IMG/VR virus record: IMGVR_UViG_3300009108_000751
Span: 171,682 to 235,681 of that record
DNA from: a virus
Strand: one strand, 5' to 3'
DNA length: 64,000 nt
The first letter of the stretch is position 1; the number at the start of each line of letters is the position of its first letter. Below the pieces are notes generated by a model, which saw nothing but the letters and a program-made list of their open reading frames with translations, did no database searches and was not told where the DNA came from. Below are positions 44,822 through 51,903 of the stretch, piece by piece. A program made the translations under genes and the position numbers.

Positions 44822-45065
44822 AGTCTACGTCAAAGACCTCGAGCCTGGAAAAGTTTACACCTTCAGTTACTGGCTTCACTCTTCCGCTGGGATCGTGCAA
44901 TACATCGGCCCATATCAGGAACCGTTCGCAAACGGCAAGACGTGGAAAGCTCACAGGTTTCTGTGGGTCAAGAAGCCAAGAGGATACGGCGAAGGTCAAT
45001 CAGTTGTATCACTTTACGGTGACAACATTAGAGGAACGATAGGGTGGTACAATGAAAAAGGGTGA
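44814..45065 (+). CDS. GDLV-like small protein
   Basis: An 83-residue protein. VKDLEPGKVYTFSYWL, AGIVQYIGPYQ and HRFLWVKKPRG resemble the barrel strands of the GDLV family, with GKVY replacing GDLV. It overlaps the next member by 14 bases. Function unknown. Confidence 0.55.
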   Translation: MSKVYVKDLEPGKVYTFSYWLHSSAGIVQYIGPYQEPFANGKTWKAHRFLWVKKPRGYGEGQSVVSLYGDNIRGTIGWYNEKG

Positions 45066-45411
45066 TCTTGTCAGGGTTAAAGCATCTGAGTTTGATGACT
45101 GGGGTAGACACCCACAGGGTTTTCGTTCGACTACGCGAGAAGAGCGAGACCAGTGGCGCCGGCAATTAAGCAGTGATATCGACGCTGGGCTCACTGAGTG
45201 GCACGACTCTGCGGGAGAACCTAGGCTTGCTCCGCAGTCTCACTATATCGATCTTAACATGGGTGACGCATACTTGGTGCTCAGAGCGAGAGCACATGCT
45301 CGTGTAGGCTGGGGCAACGGTGTTCCCAAGTGCGTTTATCTTGCCTGCCCGAAAACCGGTGAGAAGTTCTACATGCATCGGGAAGAGGTTGAGGTGGTGA
45401 GTGAGCGCTGA
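45052..45411 (+). CDS. GDLV-family protein with insertion
   Basis: A 119-residue member: MKKGDLVRVKASEFDDWG, then a charged insertion of about 45 residues, then AYLVLRARAHARVG and CVYLACPKTGEKFYMHREEVEVV. The barrel strands before and after the insertion match shorter relatives. Overlaps the GIY-YIG gene by 11 bases. Confidence 0.62.
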   Translation: MKKGDLVRVKASEFDDWGRHPQGFRSTTREERDQWRRQLSSDIDAGLTEWHDSAGEPRLAPQSHYIDLNMGDAYLVLRARAHARVGWGNGVPKCVYLACPKTGEKFYMHREEVEVVSER

Positions 45412-45655
45412 TTGGCTCATGTACGTGGTGGAGTGCGCAGATGGCACCTACTACACAGGTATAACTACTGATATCACCAGGCGCCTTCACGAGCACAATC
45501 ACACTAAACGGGCCGCTAAGTACACACGAGCTCGCCGACCCGTGGGCCTAATTTACTGTGAGAGATATGCTGATCGATCGGAGGCTTCAAAAGCCGAGGC
45601 TGCTTTTAAAAAGCTAACACGGAAACAAAAGGAAGCCTACATTGACTGGAATTAA
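45401..45655 (+). CDS. GIY-YIG domain nuclease (YhbQ-like)
   Basis: An 84-residue single-domain protein: MYVVECADGTYYTGITTDITRRLHEHN corresponds to the GIY...YIG strands and the conserved Arg, and a Glu follows later (YADRSEASKAEAAFKKL). It matches the UPF0213/YhbQ small GIY-YIG group. Members nick DNA or act in repair. No intron or homing context is seen. GTG start inside the previous gene. Confidence 0.82.
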   Translation: MSADWLMYVVECADGTYYTGITTDITRRLHEHNHTKRAAKYTRARRPVGLIYCERYADRSEASKAEAAFKKLTRKQKEAYIDWN

Positions 45656-45848
45656 GCTAGGTGACCTTGTCCGTGTTAAAGAAGGCTCGCGACTTGATGC
45701 CCGTGATCCTTTGTCGATGCCCCCTAGCGCTGGGATCGTTATAGATCTGATTGAAGATGATGTAGGATACACACATGCTTACGTGCTCTTTCAAGAGCAA
45801 AAGTGGTGGATCTTCTCAAACTTGCTGGAGGTGGTAGATGACGTATGA
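45642..45848 (+). CDS. Small GDLV-family (SH3/KOW-like) protein
   Basis: A 68-residue protein with a TTG start: MTGIKLGDLVRVKEGSRLD, SAGIVIDLIEDD, AYVLFQEQKWWIFSNLLEVV. A textbook family member with the aromatic 'w.i...LevV' end. It overlaps both neighbours. Confidence 0.65.
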   Translation: MTGIKLGDLVRVKEGSRLDARDPLSMPPSAGIVIDLIEDDVGYTHAYVLFQEQKWWIFSNLLEVVDDV

Positions 45849-46176
45849 CTTTCGGCACTACATGCTCAGCCTAAAGTCTGGAAGGACTAATGCTCACTTG
45901 CCCCTTCGAGATGGAATGATCCTGTCAATCCAGACCGGAAAGCGAAACTACTCAGAACCTCGTCTTGACGGATTATCGCCCTATGACTACGAGTCGTTTG
46001 AGGTTGGTATTTTCTCAAAAGACGGAGCGTGGCTCAACCCGTTCATGGAGGCTGACATGAGACACAAAGAGTGGAGCTCACACTGGTCAGAGTATGAGGA
46101 TGTCGCCGGATGGGTTCCAGCTGAAGTCGTGCAGCAGATCTACGACGATCTTCGGGAGCCAGATGAAACCCGGTGA
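45838..46176 (+). CDS. Hypothetical 112-residue protein
   Basis: A mixed protein with Tyr/Trp-rich segments (YDFRHYMLSLKSG, FEVGIFSKDGAWLNPF, GWVPAEVVQQIYDDL). The pattern could be a virus-specific metabolic regulator or structural accessory, but no family is recognised. Overlaps GDLV genes at both ends. Confidence 0.5.
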   Translation: MTYDFRHYMLSLKSGRTNAHLPLRDGMILSIQTGKRNYSEPRLDGLSPYDYESFEVGIFSKDGAWLNPFMEADMRHKEWSSHWSEYEDVAGWVPAEVVQQIYDDLREPDETR

Positions 46177-46366
46177 TCTCGTCAGAATAATCGCAAGAGA
46201 CGGAGAATGCACGGGACATGGTGTGTATTTATACGATGAGGAATACCCAATATTAGACAAGGTTTGCCCGCTAATATTTTATCGAGACAAAGAGAGCGCA
46301 AGGTGGTCTTTTGGCCATTTTGATGAACCCTGGTGGTACTTGGAGGTAGTAGATGAAGATCGGTGA
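46163..46366 (+). CDS. Small GDLV-family (SH3/KOW-like) protein
   Basis: A 67-residue protein beginning MKPGDLVRIIARDGE, then GHGVYLYDEEYPILD and ARWSFGHFDEPWWYLEVV. ATG 46163 was preferred because it has CGGGAG upstream and puts GDLV at residue 4. Overlaps both neighbours. Confidence 0.65.
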   Translation: MKPGDLVRIIARDGECTGHGVYLYDEEYPILDKVCPLIFYRDKESARWSFGHFDEPWWYLEVVDEDR

Positions 46367-46520
46367 TGAAGTAACAGTGATCGGCAAACCGGAGTTTGGA
46401 TCCGGAAAGATCGTTAGATTCTATGCTAATCAAAGCACAATCCTTGTTGATTTTGAGAACGAGGACAGATTGACCTACTGTGACTACGAAAGCGTCGAAT
46501 TCAGTGACCGCCAGCAGTAA
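46353..46520 (+). CDS. Small GDLV-like (Tudor/KOW-like) protein
   Basis: A 55-residue protein: MKIGDEVTVIGKPEFGSGKIVRFYA, ILVDFENEDRLTYCDYESVE. This is the most canonical five-strand barrel of the set, similar in layout to CarD- or Tudor-type domains. Begins inside the previous gene. Function unknown. Confidence 0.6.
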   Translation: MKIGDEVTVIGKPEFGSGKIVRFYANQSTILVDFENEDRLTYCDYESVEFSDRQQ

Positions 46521-46824
46521 ACTCTGGTCGTGGATGAATGCTCACATGTATATCACTGTGTTCGTCCTCACTGTCATTACGGATTTCTGGGCCAACTGGT
46601 ATAGTTACGCCATCGTGCATGACTGGATCGTGGTGCAGGCGTTTCTAGGATTGGCCCTACCTTTCTTAAATCTTCCCAGCATCTTGTTCTTCATCGATCA
46701 AAAAGACATGAAGATCAGGCTCCGGCTGTGTGCTGTCTCTGCTGTTGCCATGATGATCGGCTCAACCGCAATGCTCCTCATGATCCGTGCTGGTATCGGT
46801 GTGGGCAAGGACATGATCCCATGA
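46480..46824 (+). CDS. Multi-span small membrane protein
   Basis: A 114-residue protein with three hydrophobic helices (MYITVFVLTVITDFWANW, VVQAFLGLALPFLNLP, LCAVSAVAMMIGSTAMLLM). The start is uncertain: GTG 46480 gives full length, and GTG 46504 or an ATG near 46534 are possible. Overlaps its neighbours on both sides. Not recognised. Confidence 0.5.
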   Translation: MTTKASNSVTASSKLWSWMNAHMYITVFVLTVITDFWANWYSYAIVHDWIVVQAFLGLALPFLNLPSILFFIDQKDMKIRLRLCAVSAVAMMIGSTAMLLMIRAGIGVGKDMIP

Positions 46825-47126
46825 AACTAAGCGATTGGGAGAAAACATTCTGGGAAGATGAAAAAGGAAACAGGGTCACAATCCAAGATGTTCTGTCAGC
46901 ATTGCAAGATGAACCGATTGTTTCGCTGGAAGTTGAACCACTGACCCAGATATCTAACGTGATCATTGAACAGCATCGGAAGGAAACCGCAGACTTATCT
47001 TTTCCGATCATCGCAGTAGAGCAAGAAGGAGAGATCCAGTGCGTTCTTGACGGACATCATCGGTTGCAAAGAGCAGTAGACGAAAACAGGACACACATTC
47101 TTGCAAAGGTTCTGGTGATCTCGTGA
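46821..47126 (+). CDS. ParB/sulfiredoxin-fold-like protein
   Basis: A 101-residue protein. VSLEVEPL, FPIIAVEQEGEIQCVLDGHHRLQRAVDENRTHILAKVLVIS follows the ParB-N/Srx pattern, with DGHHRLQ as the phosphate-binding loop (consensus DGxHRxxA). Such domains bind or hydrolyse nucleotides. A partition role is unlikely for so short a protein. ATGA overlap upstream, GTGA overlap downstream. Confidence 0.62.
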   Translation: MKLSDWEKTFWEDEKGNRVTIQDVLSALQDEPIVSLEVEPLTQISNVIIEQHRKETADLSFPIIAVEQEGEIQCVLDGHHRLQRAVDENRTHILAKVLVIS

Positions 47127-47311
47127 AAGCTGGAGATCTCGTCAGTCGAAAGAGATCACCTCGTCGATATCTCGGTTTCGTCGTACGATTGTTTGACCTG
47201 GAAGTCCCGTCAATGCTCAATGAGCCGTTACCTGTCGCAGAGTTAATGACAAGTGAAGGTTTGCGAGTGTGGAAGATCAGAAAGCTAAAGGTGATGTGTG
47301 AAAGTCGGTGA
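47123..47311 (+). CDS. Small GDLV-family (SH3/KOW-like) protein
   Basis: A 62-residue basic protein: MKAGDLVSRKRSPRRYLGFVVRLFDLEV, VAELMTSEGLRVWKIRKLKVM. Arg/Lys-rich first loop. GTG start in a GTGA overlap; overlaps the next member by 14 bases. Confidence 0.63.
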   Translation: MKAGDLVSRKRSPRRYLGFVVRLFDLEVPSMLNEPLPVAELMTSEGLRVWKIRKLKVMCESR

Positions 47312-47486
47312 CCTTGTCTATGATACCTCCATTAACAAGCATGGAATGATCATTGCTGCAGGTATCGAATGGACGGATCACAACGATCAAACTTACGAGT
47401 GGGATTACGAAGTGCTCTACTCAGATGGCATGCGCGCCTATGCTGATACCATCGAACTTTTCCCTGCGATAGATGCTCCTAAATAG
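47298..47486 (+). CDS. Small GDLV-family (SH3/KOW-like) protein
   Basis: A 62-residue protein: MKVGDLVYDTSINKHGMIIAAGIEW, WDYEVLYSDGMRAYADTIELF. The 'vlysdG...y...lelf' end is typical. It is the last of the first dense GDLV array, before an A-rich spacer. Confidence 0.63.
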   Translation: MKVGDLVYDTSINKHGMIIAAGIEWTDHNDQTYEWDYEVLYSDGMRAYADTIELFPAIDAPK

Positions 47487-47496
47487 CTGCTTTTCC

Positions 47497-47530
47497 AAAA
47501 AAAATAAAAAAAAGTGAAAAAAAGAGGAAA
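47497..47530 (+). promoter_or_regulatory. A-rich tract before the secretion-like cassette
   Basis: About 34 bases that are nearly all A, broken by T and G, flanked by two copies of CTTTTCC. Long A-tracts bend DNA and can act as upstream promoter elements. The following 60 bases include GTAATAGATATAGGAC. It separates the small-gene array from the distinct cassette at 47590-49305. Confidence 0.4.
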
Positions 47531-47589
47531 CTTTTCCGTAAAACTACCGGTAATAGATATAGGACACCCAAAAATGAAAGGTCCTTTAG

Positions 47590-48411
47590 ATGGTAAACGG
47601 CATAAACTCACTTGGAACGCGCCTTAACAAGGCATTAGACAACCTTGGATACCCGGACGCGGTAGGTGACGTCGCAGGCGCGCAGCTCGACCTGGCAACA
47701 TTCAACGTCTCAGGCGCAGTTCAAAACTGGAAAGATCTCTTCTCAGGTCAAACCACGCAGCAGTTTTTAACCAAACCGTCGCAGGCATTAGCAAGATCAC
47801 GTAGGCTTCACGGTCACACATACGCGCAGAATACTGCACGCACCACGATGAACTCCGCTCTCCAGGCAATGGACGGTGAGATCATGAACCTTATGCGCGC
47901 AGCAGGCGAGACAGGTGCTGATCTACTCAGAGGCCAGATCCGCAAGCAGGGCGGTGACATGGAGTCGCTGGTCGGCCCCGGTGCCTCCTTTGAGGACATG
48001 CTTGCAGCGTTCCTCTTCAAGCAGATGCGCGACTCCGAGAAAGAGCTTAAGTCACTCATGCAAAAGTATGAGTCACTGAAGAAGGGCAAGAAGAAGGGTG
48101 GCATCTTCGGCGGCATCAAGTCCGCGTTCAAGTCACTCGCTTCGAAGGCTGTCTCCCTCGGCGGCGGCATGCTCGGCGGCCTGGTTGGTGGCCCGATCGG
48201 CTCACGACTTGGTGCTGCTTTTGGCGGAGGAATAGGTAACTCCCTCTTCGGCAAGAAGAAAGCTTCCGGTGACGTCGATCACAGCCGTTCAGTGATCAAC
48301 TTCAAGATCCAGCAAGCGATGAACAAGCGCAAGGAGATGTATGACATGATCTCTAACGTTCTGAAGACGATGCACGATATGAGCATGACTTCCATTAGAA
48401 ACATCAAGTAA
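47590..48411 (+). CDS. Glycine-zipper protein, possible secretion/translocator-type substrate
   Basis: A 273-residue protein. The helical N-terminal half (residues 60-180) contains AARTTMNSAL-like helices and a Lys cluster. Next comes a Gly-rich hydrophobic zone (VSLGGGMLGGLVGGPIGSRLG, near 200-225) able to insert in membranes. The C-terminal helix ends MISNVLKTMHDMSMTSIRNIK. The same ending motif occurs in the next protein. It heads a three-gene cassette whose third gene resembles a type III secretion rod. No signal peptide. Codons look richer in C/G endings than in neighbours. Confidence 0.6.
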   Translation: MVNGINSLGTRLNKALDNLGYPDAVGDVAGAQLDLATFNVSGAVQNWKDLFSGQTTQQFLTKPSQALARSRRLHGHTYAQNTARTTMNSALQAMDGEIMNLMRAAGETGADLLRGQIRKQGGDMESLVGPGASFEDMLAAFLFKQMRDSEKELKSLMQKYESLKKGKKKGGIFGGIKSAFKSLASKAVSLGGGMLGGLVGGPIGSRLGAAFGGGIGNSLFGKKKASGDVDHSRSVINFKIQQAMNKRKEMYDMISNVLKTMHDMSMTSIRNIK

Positions 48412-48421
48412 GGAAATAGAG

Positions 48422-48904
48422 ATGACTGCAATTAACAGGCTTAACAACGGCGGCTCAATCCGAATCAACTCCGCACCAGCAACCACACGACAAACTCCGC
48501 GTAACGACTTCGGAGCAATGATAGGTCGAGGCGTGGCAAACGGCGCAGGTGCAGTAGCAGGCGCAGTTGGAGTTGCAGCTCCCTTCATCCCTGGAGGAGC
48601 AGTCGTAAGTTCCACCGTCAGTCAGGCAGCCGGCGCGATCGGCAACTACGCTAACGATGGTGCGATGAACGTGCCCGGTCAAGCTCCTGGCTTGAACACT
48701 CCGATGGGACAAGGCGGAGGATCCTCCACACAATCCCTGATGGACCAGACGAAGCAGATGCAGGAGATGCAGATGAGCTTCAACTTGCAGTATCTCAACC
48801 TGCAGAACAAGATGCAAGGCGAGAACCGTCAATACAGCACGATCTCCAACGTGCTCAAGACCAAGCACGACACCACCAAGAACTCGATTAACAACATTCG
48901 ATAA
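48422..48904 (+). CDS. Gly/Ala-rich protein, paralogous C-terminus with preceding gene
   Basis: A 160-residue protein with a hydrophobic Gly/Ala zone (GAGAVAGAVGVAAPFIPGG, near residue 42) and a Met/Gln-rich helix (TKQMQEMQMSFNLQYLNLQ). The C-terminus STISNVLKTKHDTTKNSINNI nearly repeats that of the previous protein. To my recollection this tail occurs in proteins encoded beside type III secretion genes of delta-group bacteria; I could not check it. TAATG overlap with the rod-like gene. Confidence 0.6.
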   Translation: MTAINRLNNGGSIRINSAPATTRQTPRNDFGAMIGRGVANGAGAVAGAVGVAAPFIPGGAVVSSTVSQAAGAIGNYANDGAMNVPGQAPGLNTPMGQGGGSSTQSLMDQTKQMQEMQMSFNLQYLNLQNKMQGENRQYSTISNVLKTKHDTTKNSINNIR

Positions 48905-49305
48905 TGGATATTCCAGGCATAAACATCCAGCTACCCCAGGCTAATCAAGCAATTAAGCCCCAGAATGCCGCTAAGAGTTTCCAGGATGTCCTGCAGCAAA
49001 CTTCCTCCCCAGCAGGGATGGATAACTCCATTTCCACGCAGAAGACCACAGAGATCAAGCAGGATCTTCCGGTGGAAAAGACAAGAGACACACAGCTAAC
49101 CAAGGTTCTAAACAGCGTAATGTCCGGCCAGGACAAGATGAGCAAGATCATCAAGCTAGCAACCTCAGGCCGATCATTCACCCCTACAGAGTTACTTGCA
49201 GTACAAGCAGGCGTGTATAAGTTCAGCCAAGAGCTAGAACTGACCTCTAAGGTTGTTGAGAAAGCCACTGACGGCGTGAAGCAGACTCTGCAAACGCAGG
49301 TTTAA
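48904..49305 (+). CDS. Type III secretion inner-rod-like protein (SctI/YscI family)
   Basis: A 133-residue protein. The disordered, polar first half contains NAAKSFQDVLQQ. The second half is FTPTELLAVQAGVYKFSQELELTSKVVEKATDGVKQTLQTQ. This follows the SctI/YscI C-terminal consensus (SPxELLxxQ, Y-x-x-x-x-E-L, K-V-V-x-K-A-x-x-G-V-x-x-L-x-x-Q). SctI forms the inner rod of the injectisome. No injectisome ATPase, ring or export-gate genes are present, so the phage copy may mimic or poison a host apparatus, or build a phage structure. Confidence 0.62.
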   Translation: MDIPGINIQLPQANQAIKPQNAAKSFQDVLQQTSSPAGMDNSISTQKTTEIKQDLPVEKTRDTQLTKVLNSVMSGQDKMSKIIKLATSGRSFTPTELLAVQAGVYKFSQELELTSKVVEKATDGVKQTLQTQV

Positions 49306-49328
49306 ATCTTTGTTATTTAAGATATACT
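49300..49328 (+). promoter_or_regulatory. Class A promoter candidate, GTTTAA-17-TATACT
   Basis: GTTTAA (49300-49305, overlapping the rod-like gene's stop) and TATACT (49323-49328) are 17 bases apart. The overlapping ATACTTAT at 49324-49331 also resembles the second motif class. It would drive the tagged gene at 49357. Confidence 0.45.
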
Positions 49329-49356
49329 TATAGATGCTCACGCCAGGAGTGCATAA

Positions 49357-49827
49357 ATGAAGATAACAGCATCAAAATTACGCCAGATTATTCGCGAAGA
49401 AGTAAGCCGAATCCGCGAAGAAGACGATCATGAGCATGAACATGACATGATTTATGACCAAGCATATGAGATGCTACAGGGAGCTTTATCTCCTGATGAA
49501 ATGAAGAAATTTTTAGGCTTAACGTGGCTTTACACAGTCGATCTTAACGATGAGGATCTAAAGAAGGTTAAGAAGTGGCGCCTTATGCGGTCACAAGTAA
49601 AAAGGCTTTTGGTGTCTGCTGCGTTAGGAAAAAAAGTCAAGTCAATTAAAGCCCGCCATATACCTCGACTTTCGCCCTATTTGGATGAATATCTTAAGCT
49701 AACTAATAAGTCAATCGATGATATCCAAAACGACGGCAAGGATTCTTTTGTAGGCATATCTAAAGAGATCATGAGCAATGCTCTGAGTGCTAGCATTCTA
49801 AAAAGGCGTTGGCCAAAGCCCTCCTAA
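49357..49827 (+). CDS. Tagged putative virion protein
   Basis: A 156-residue protein with the tag MKITASKLRQIIREEVSRI at the start, then a His/Glu/Asp-rich stretch (DDHEHEHDMIYD). A helical, basic domain rich in Lys/Arg follows (KKVKKWRLMRSQVKRLL) and ends in RRWPKPS. No enzyme motif. AGGAG lies nine bases upstream. Confidence 0.62.
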   Translation: MKITASKLRQIIREEVSRIREEDDHEHEHDMIYDQAYEMLQGALSPDEMKKFLGLTWLYTVDLNDEDLKKVKKWRLMRSQVKRLLVSAALGKKVKSIKARHIPRLSPYLDEYLKLTNKSIDDIQNDGKDSFVGISKEIMSNALSASILKRRWPKPS

Positions 49828-49875
49828 AACAAACCCTACAAACCCAAGTATAATAGAACGTTCGGAGTTCTACTT

Positions 49876-50160
49876 GTGGATGTCAAAGACCGCGTCTTTA
49901 AAGTAGGTGATCTCGTGCGCTTCGCCGAGAGAGCAGACAAGTACGGCGGCCCTATACACTGGACAGGTAATGATGCTAGCGGTGAGCTCGTGAGCATTCC
50001 TGAGCTTACACCTGCAGTTGTTACAAAAGTTCACCCCGATGAGGAGGGTAATCCCATCATCGAAGTCCTGGTCATGAACAAGATTGTTCCAGGTTGGTAT
50101 GATACATCGTTTGAGGAGTGGTGGGATGCACATGAAAAAGACCGTAAGCGAGTGGAATAA
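49876..50160 (+). CDS. GDLV-family (SH3/KOW-like) protein
   Basis: A 94-residue member from GTG 49876 (GGAG upstream; TATAAT at 49849-49854). VFKVGDLVRFAERADKYGG, PAVVTKVHPDEEGNPIIEVLVMN and WYDTSFEEWWDAH form the barrel and an aromatic tail. It starts a second GDLV run and overlaps the next member by 35 bases. Confidence 0.65.
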   Translation: MDVKDRVFKVGDLVRFAERADKYGGPIHWTGNDASGELVSIPELTPAVVTKVHPDEEGNPIIEVLVMNKIVPGWYDTSFEEWWDAHEKDRKRVE

Positions 50161-50359
50161 AAGTTTCAGTCCCGGCGATCTCGTTCTTATTACAGCCCAA
50201 TTCGCAGACGGAAAATATCGCCAAGGTCTAATACTGGAAGTGGTAAAACATAGCACCGCTCCGGGATACCAGATCTTGATTGACGGTAAGAAGAGGTACT
50301 TCCCGCCGCACTTATTAAAAGCCATATCATGTAGAAAGAGAAGTGATGAGGATAGGTGA
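50126..50359 (+). CDS. Small GDLV-family (SH3/KOW-like) protein
   Basis: A 77-residue protein; ATG 50126 lies seven bases after GAGGAG. SFSPGDLVLITAQFADG, YRQGLILEVVKHS, YQILIDGKKRYFPPHLLKAI. Basic C-terminus (CRKRSDEDR). It overlaps both neighbouring members. Confidence 0.65.
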   Translation: MHMKKTVSEWNKSFSPGDLVLITAQFADGKYRQGLILEVVKHSTAPGYQILIDGKKRYFPPHLLKAISCRKRSDEDR

Positions 50360-50549
50360 CATGGTTCGGTTTCGAGATATCATCAATCATCGAACTCAAG
50401 AACTAACTGATTGGAAATACGGAGTGATCGTGGCTGAGTACCATACCTGGGAAAAGGTCGCGACTGTCCTGCACGAAGGAGAGCTTCGCCGGATCCGCGC
50501 TGAGTACATCCAGATACATCAGCGAGGCCACAGCAATAATGATCGTTGA
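50346..50549 (+). CDS. Small GDLV-family (SH3/KOW-like) protein
   Basis: A 67-residue protein: MRIGDMVRFRDIINHR, WKYGVIVAEYHTWEKVATVLHEG, RRIRAEYIQIH. GTG 50343 is a possible start one codon earlier. It overlaps the membrane-protein gene that follows by 11 bases. Confidence 0.63.
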   Translation: MRIGDMVRFRDIINHRTQELTDWKYGVIVAEYHTWEKVATVLHEGELRRIRAEYIQIHQRGHSNNDR

Positions 50550-50916
50550 GATCCTGGTCTGGGGTTATGTTATAACGCAGGCACTTAACTTCGTCATGTA
50601 CTATCCGGTGATCAAAGCGATCGTCGACTCTCCGACAGCAGATGCGATTAATGTGCCTGCTTGCTTCTGGTATTTCAGCACAGGAGCTCTCGCAGCTGTT
50701 TACATGGTTGTTCTTCACGGTGACTGGCTTGCTTGTGGCATTATTTGCGGCCACATATTCATCGGTAATCTTTCGCAGGGCATCCTCGCGCTTTACAAGC
50801 AGCGTAGACACAAGAGCATGATACTTATTAATAGCCATGAAACGCGGGGATCTCTTAAAGCACCGAATGACAGGAAAAGTGGTTCTTCTATTGAAGATCG
50901 AATCCCGCCTGTATAA
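50539..50916 (+). CDS. Membrane protein, PQ-loop/SWEET-like half
   Basis: A 125-residue protein with about three membrane helices. TQALNFVMYYPVIKAIVDSPTAD, then W-x-x-x-x-G-A-L-A and the helix IICGHIFIGNLSQ resemble one PQ-loop repeat, as in SWEET/SemiSWEET transporters (the usual PQ reads YP). The last 35 residues are polar. Transport of a sugar or other solute is possible. It overlaps the next small gene. Confidence 0.5.
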   Translation: MIVEILVWGYVITQALNFVMYYPVIKAIVDSPTADAINVPACFWYFSTGALAAVYMVVLHGDWLACGIICGHIFIGNLSQGILALYKQRRHKSMILINSHETRGSLKAPNDRKSGSSIEDRIPPV

Positions 50917-51013
50917 TAATGACGGAACGATGATATCCAGCAATCTTGTCGGATTAGTGCTCGAAGACGGTGAACCCCACTACGAAGAGCTTAAATACTT
51001 CCAGCCTATTTAG
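50837..51013 (+). CDS. Small GDLV-family (SH3/KOW-like) protein
   Basis: A 58-residue protein: MKRGDLLKHRMTGKVVLLLKIESR, NLVGLVLEDGEPHYEELKYF. It starts inside the membrane-protein gene. ATACTTATTAA lies 16 bases before the ATG and no clear Shine-Dalgarno is seen. It converges with the minus-strand methyltransferase, overlapping by eight bases. Confidence 0.58.
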   Translation: MKRGDLLKHRMTGKVVLLLKIESRLYNNDGTMISSNLVGLVLEDGEPHYEELKYFQPI

Positions 51014-51800
51014 GTTTTTGTGCTCTAAAGTAGATCCAGTGCGTGTGCGTCTCAGAGTCTTTGGGTATGGGATGCGACATTGAGTAGCTAAAATTTTCAA
51101 ACCCGGCACCATCTTCGATATCTTTCCGCAGATCTTCGGGATCGTCAATGCTCACGTCTCGCCTCCCATTAGTTTCTCGAGCTCCCCACGCATTTTCGTG
51201 ATAATCTACGGTGATACTATTTGATCTTGGGCCACGCCCAAATCCCATTTGCAGAGATATCCACCCACCGGGCTTTAGAACTCGAAAAAATTCTTTAAAG
51301 TATCTTAGGCGAAGTTTATGAATGGGAATGTGCTGCAAGACTATAGTGCTATAAACCATGTCGTACTGATCGCCCTTAATCTCAGCAAGATCTGCACCGT
51401 TGCACTGATACAAGTTAATTTCTTGATCTTCTTCAAACAGGTTCGCGTTCAGGTCAATCCAGATCTGAGCGTTTTCAAGATTTGTGAAGGCTATGTCAGC
51501 GCCATCAATTGCACTAAATTTAGGAGCTAATTTGACAATGTTCCTGCCAGGTCCACATCCGAAGTCTAGCATTTTCATATTGGCTGTGTCAAATCCTTCT
51601 AGCATCACATCGTAGCAGCTTGCTTCATTGTGCTCATCAAACAATCCCACCACGTGGTTTCGAGATTTAGTGGTCCAGGCCGAAGCTCTTGTTTGATAAT
51701 AGTCATGCTGCAGCTTTGTGTAAGGTTCTGCCTCGTCCTGCAGGCCTCGAAATCCCCGACCTTCAGAGGCGCGCCCCAGTTTATGTAATATAACTTTCAT
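51006..51800 (-). CDS. SAM-dependent methyltransferase
   Basis: A 264-residue protein; ATG 51800 (MKVILHKLGRAS) was chosen over longer frames because of the purine-rich site upstream and the divergent promoter region. MLDFGCGPGRN (near residue 78) is motif I, STIVLQHIP and LRVLKPGGWISL-like segments are later class I motifs. It could methylate a small molecule, lipid or sugar. It is one of only a few minus-strand genes, convergent to the GDLV run. Confidence 0.8.
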   Translation of the reverse strand: MKVILHKLGRASEGRGFRGLQDEAEPYTKLQHDYYQTRASAWTTKSRNHVVGLFDEHNEASCYDVMLEGFDTANMKMLDFGCGPGRNIVKLAPKFSAIDGADIAFTNLENAQIWIDLNANLFEEDQEINLYQCNGADLAEIKGDQYDMVYSTIVLQHIPIHKLRLRYFKEFFRVLKPGGWISLQMGFGRGPRSNSITVDYHENAWGARETNGRRDVSIDDPEDLRKDIEDGAGFENFSYSMSHPIPKDSETHTHWIYFRAQKPK

Positions 51801-51875
51801 TCTTCCGTAAACTCCATTGTTTATAATGCTGTCGTTATGTAGGCTCACGAGCTTTAAATACTTTGAGCCTTTGTG

Positions 51876-51885
51876 AATATTTATT
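51876..51885 (+). promoter_or_regulatory. ATATTTAT-type upstream motif
   Basis: AATATTTATT followed by ACAGC lies 28 bases before the TTG start at 51904. It shares 14 bases and the exact spacing with the copy at 13755. It lies in the 103-base divergent region between the methyltransferase and the polyprotein gene. Confidence 0.5.
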
Positions 51886-51903
51886 ACAGCTCCGGAGCTT
51901 AAA

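Noticed and set aside
46821-47126. ParB partition protein
   Set aside because: Only the nucleotide-binding loop pattern is present. No DNA-binding domain, ParA or parS was found, so only fold similarity is claimed.
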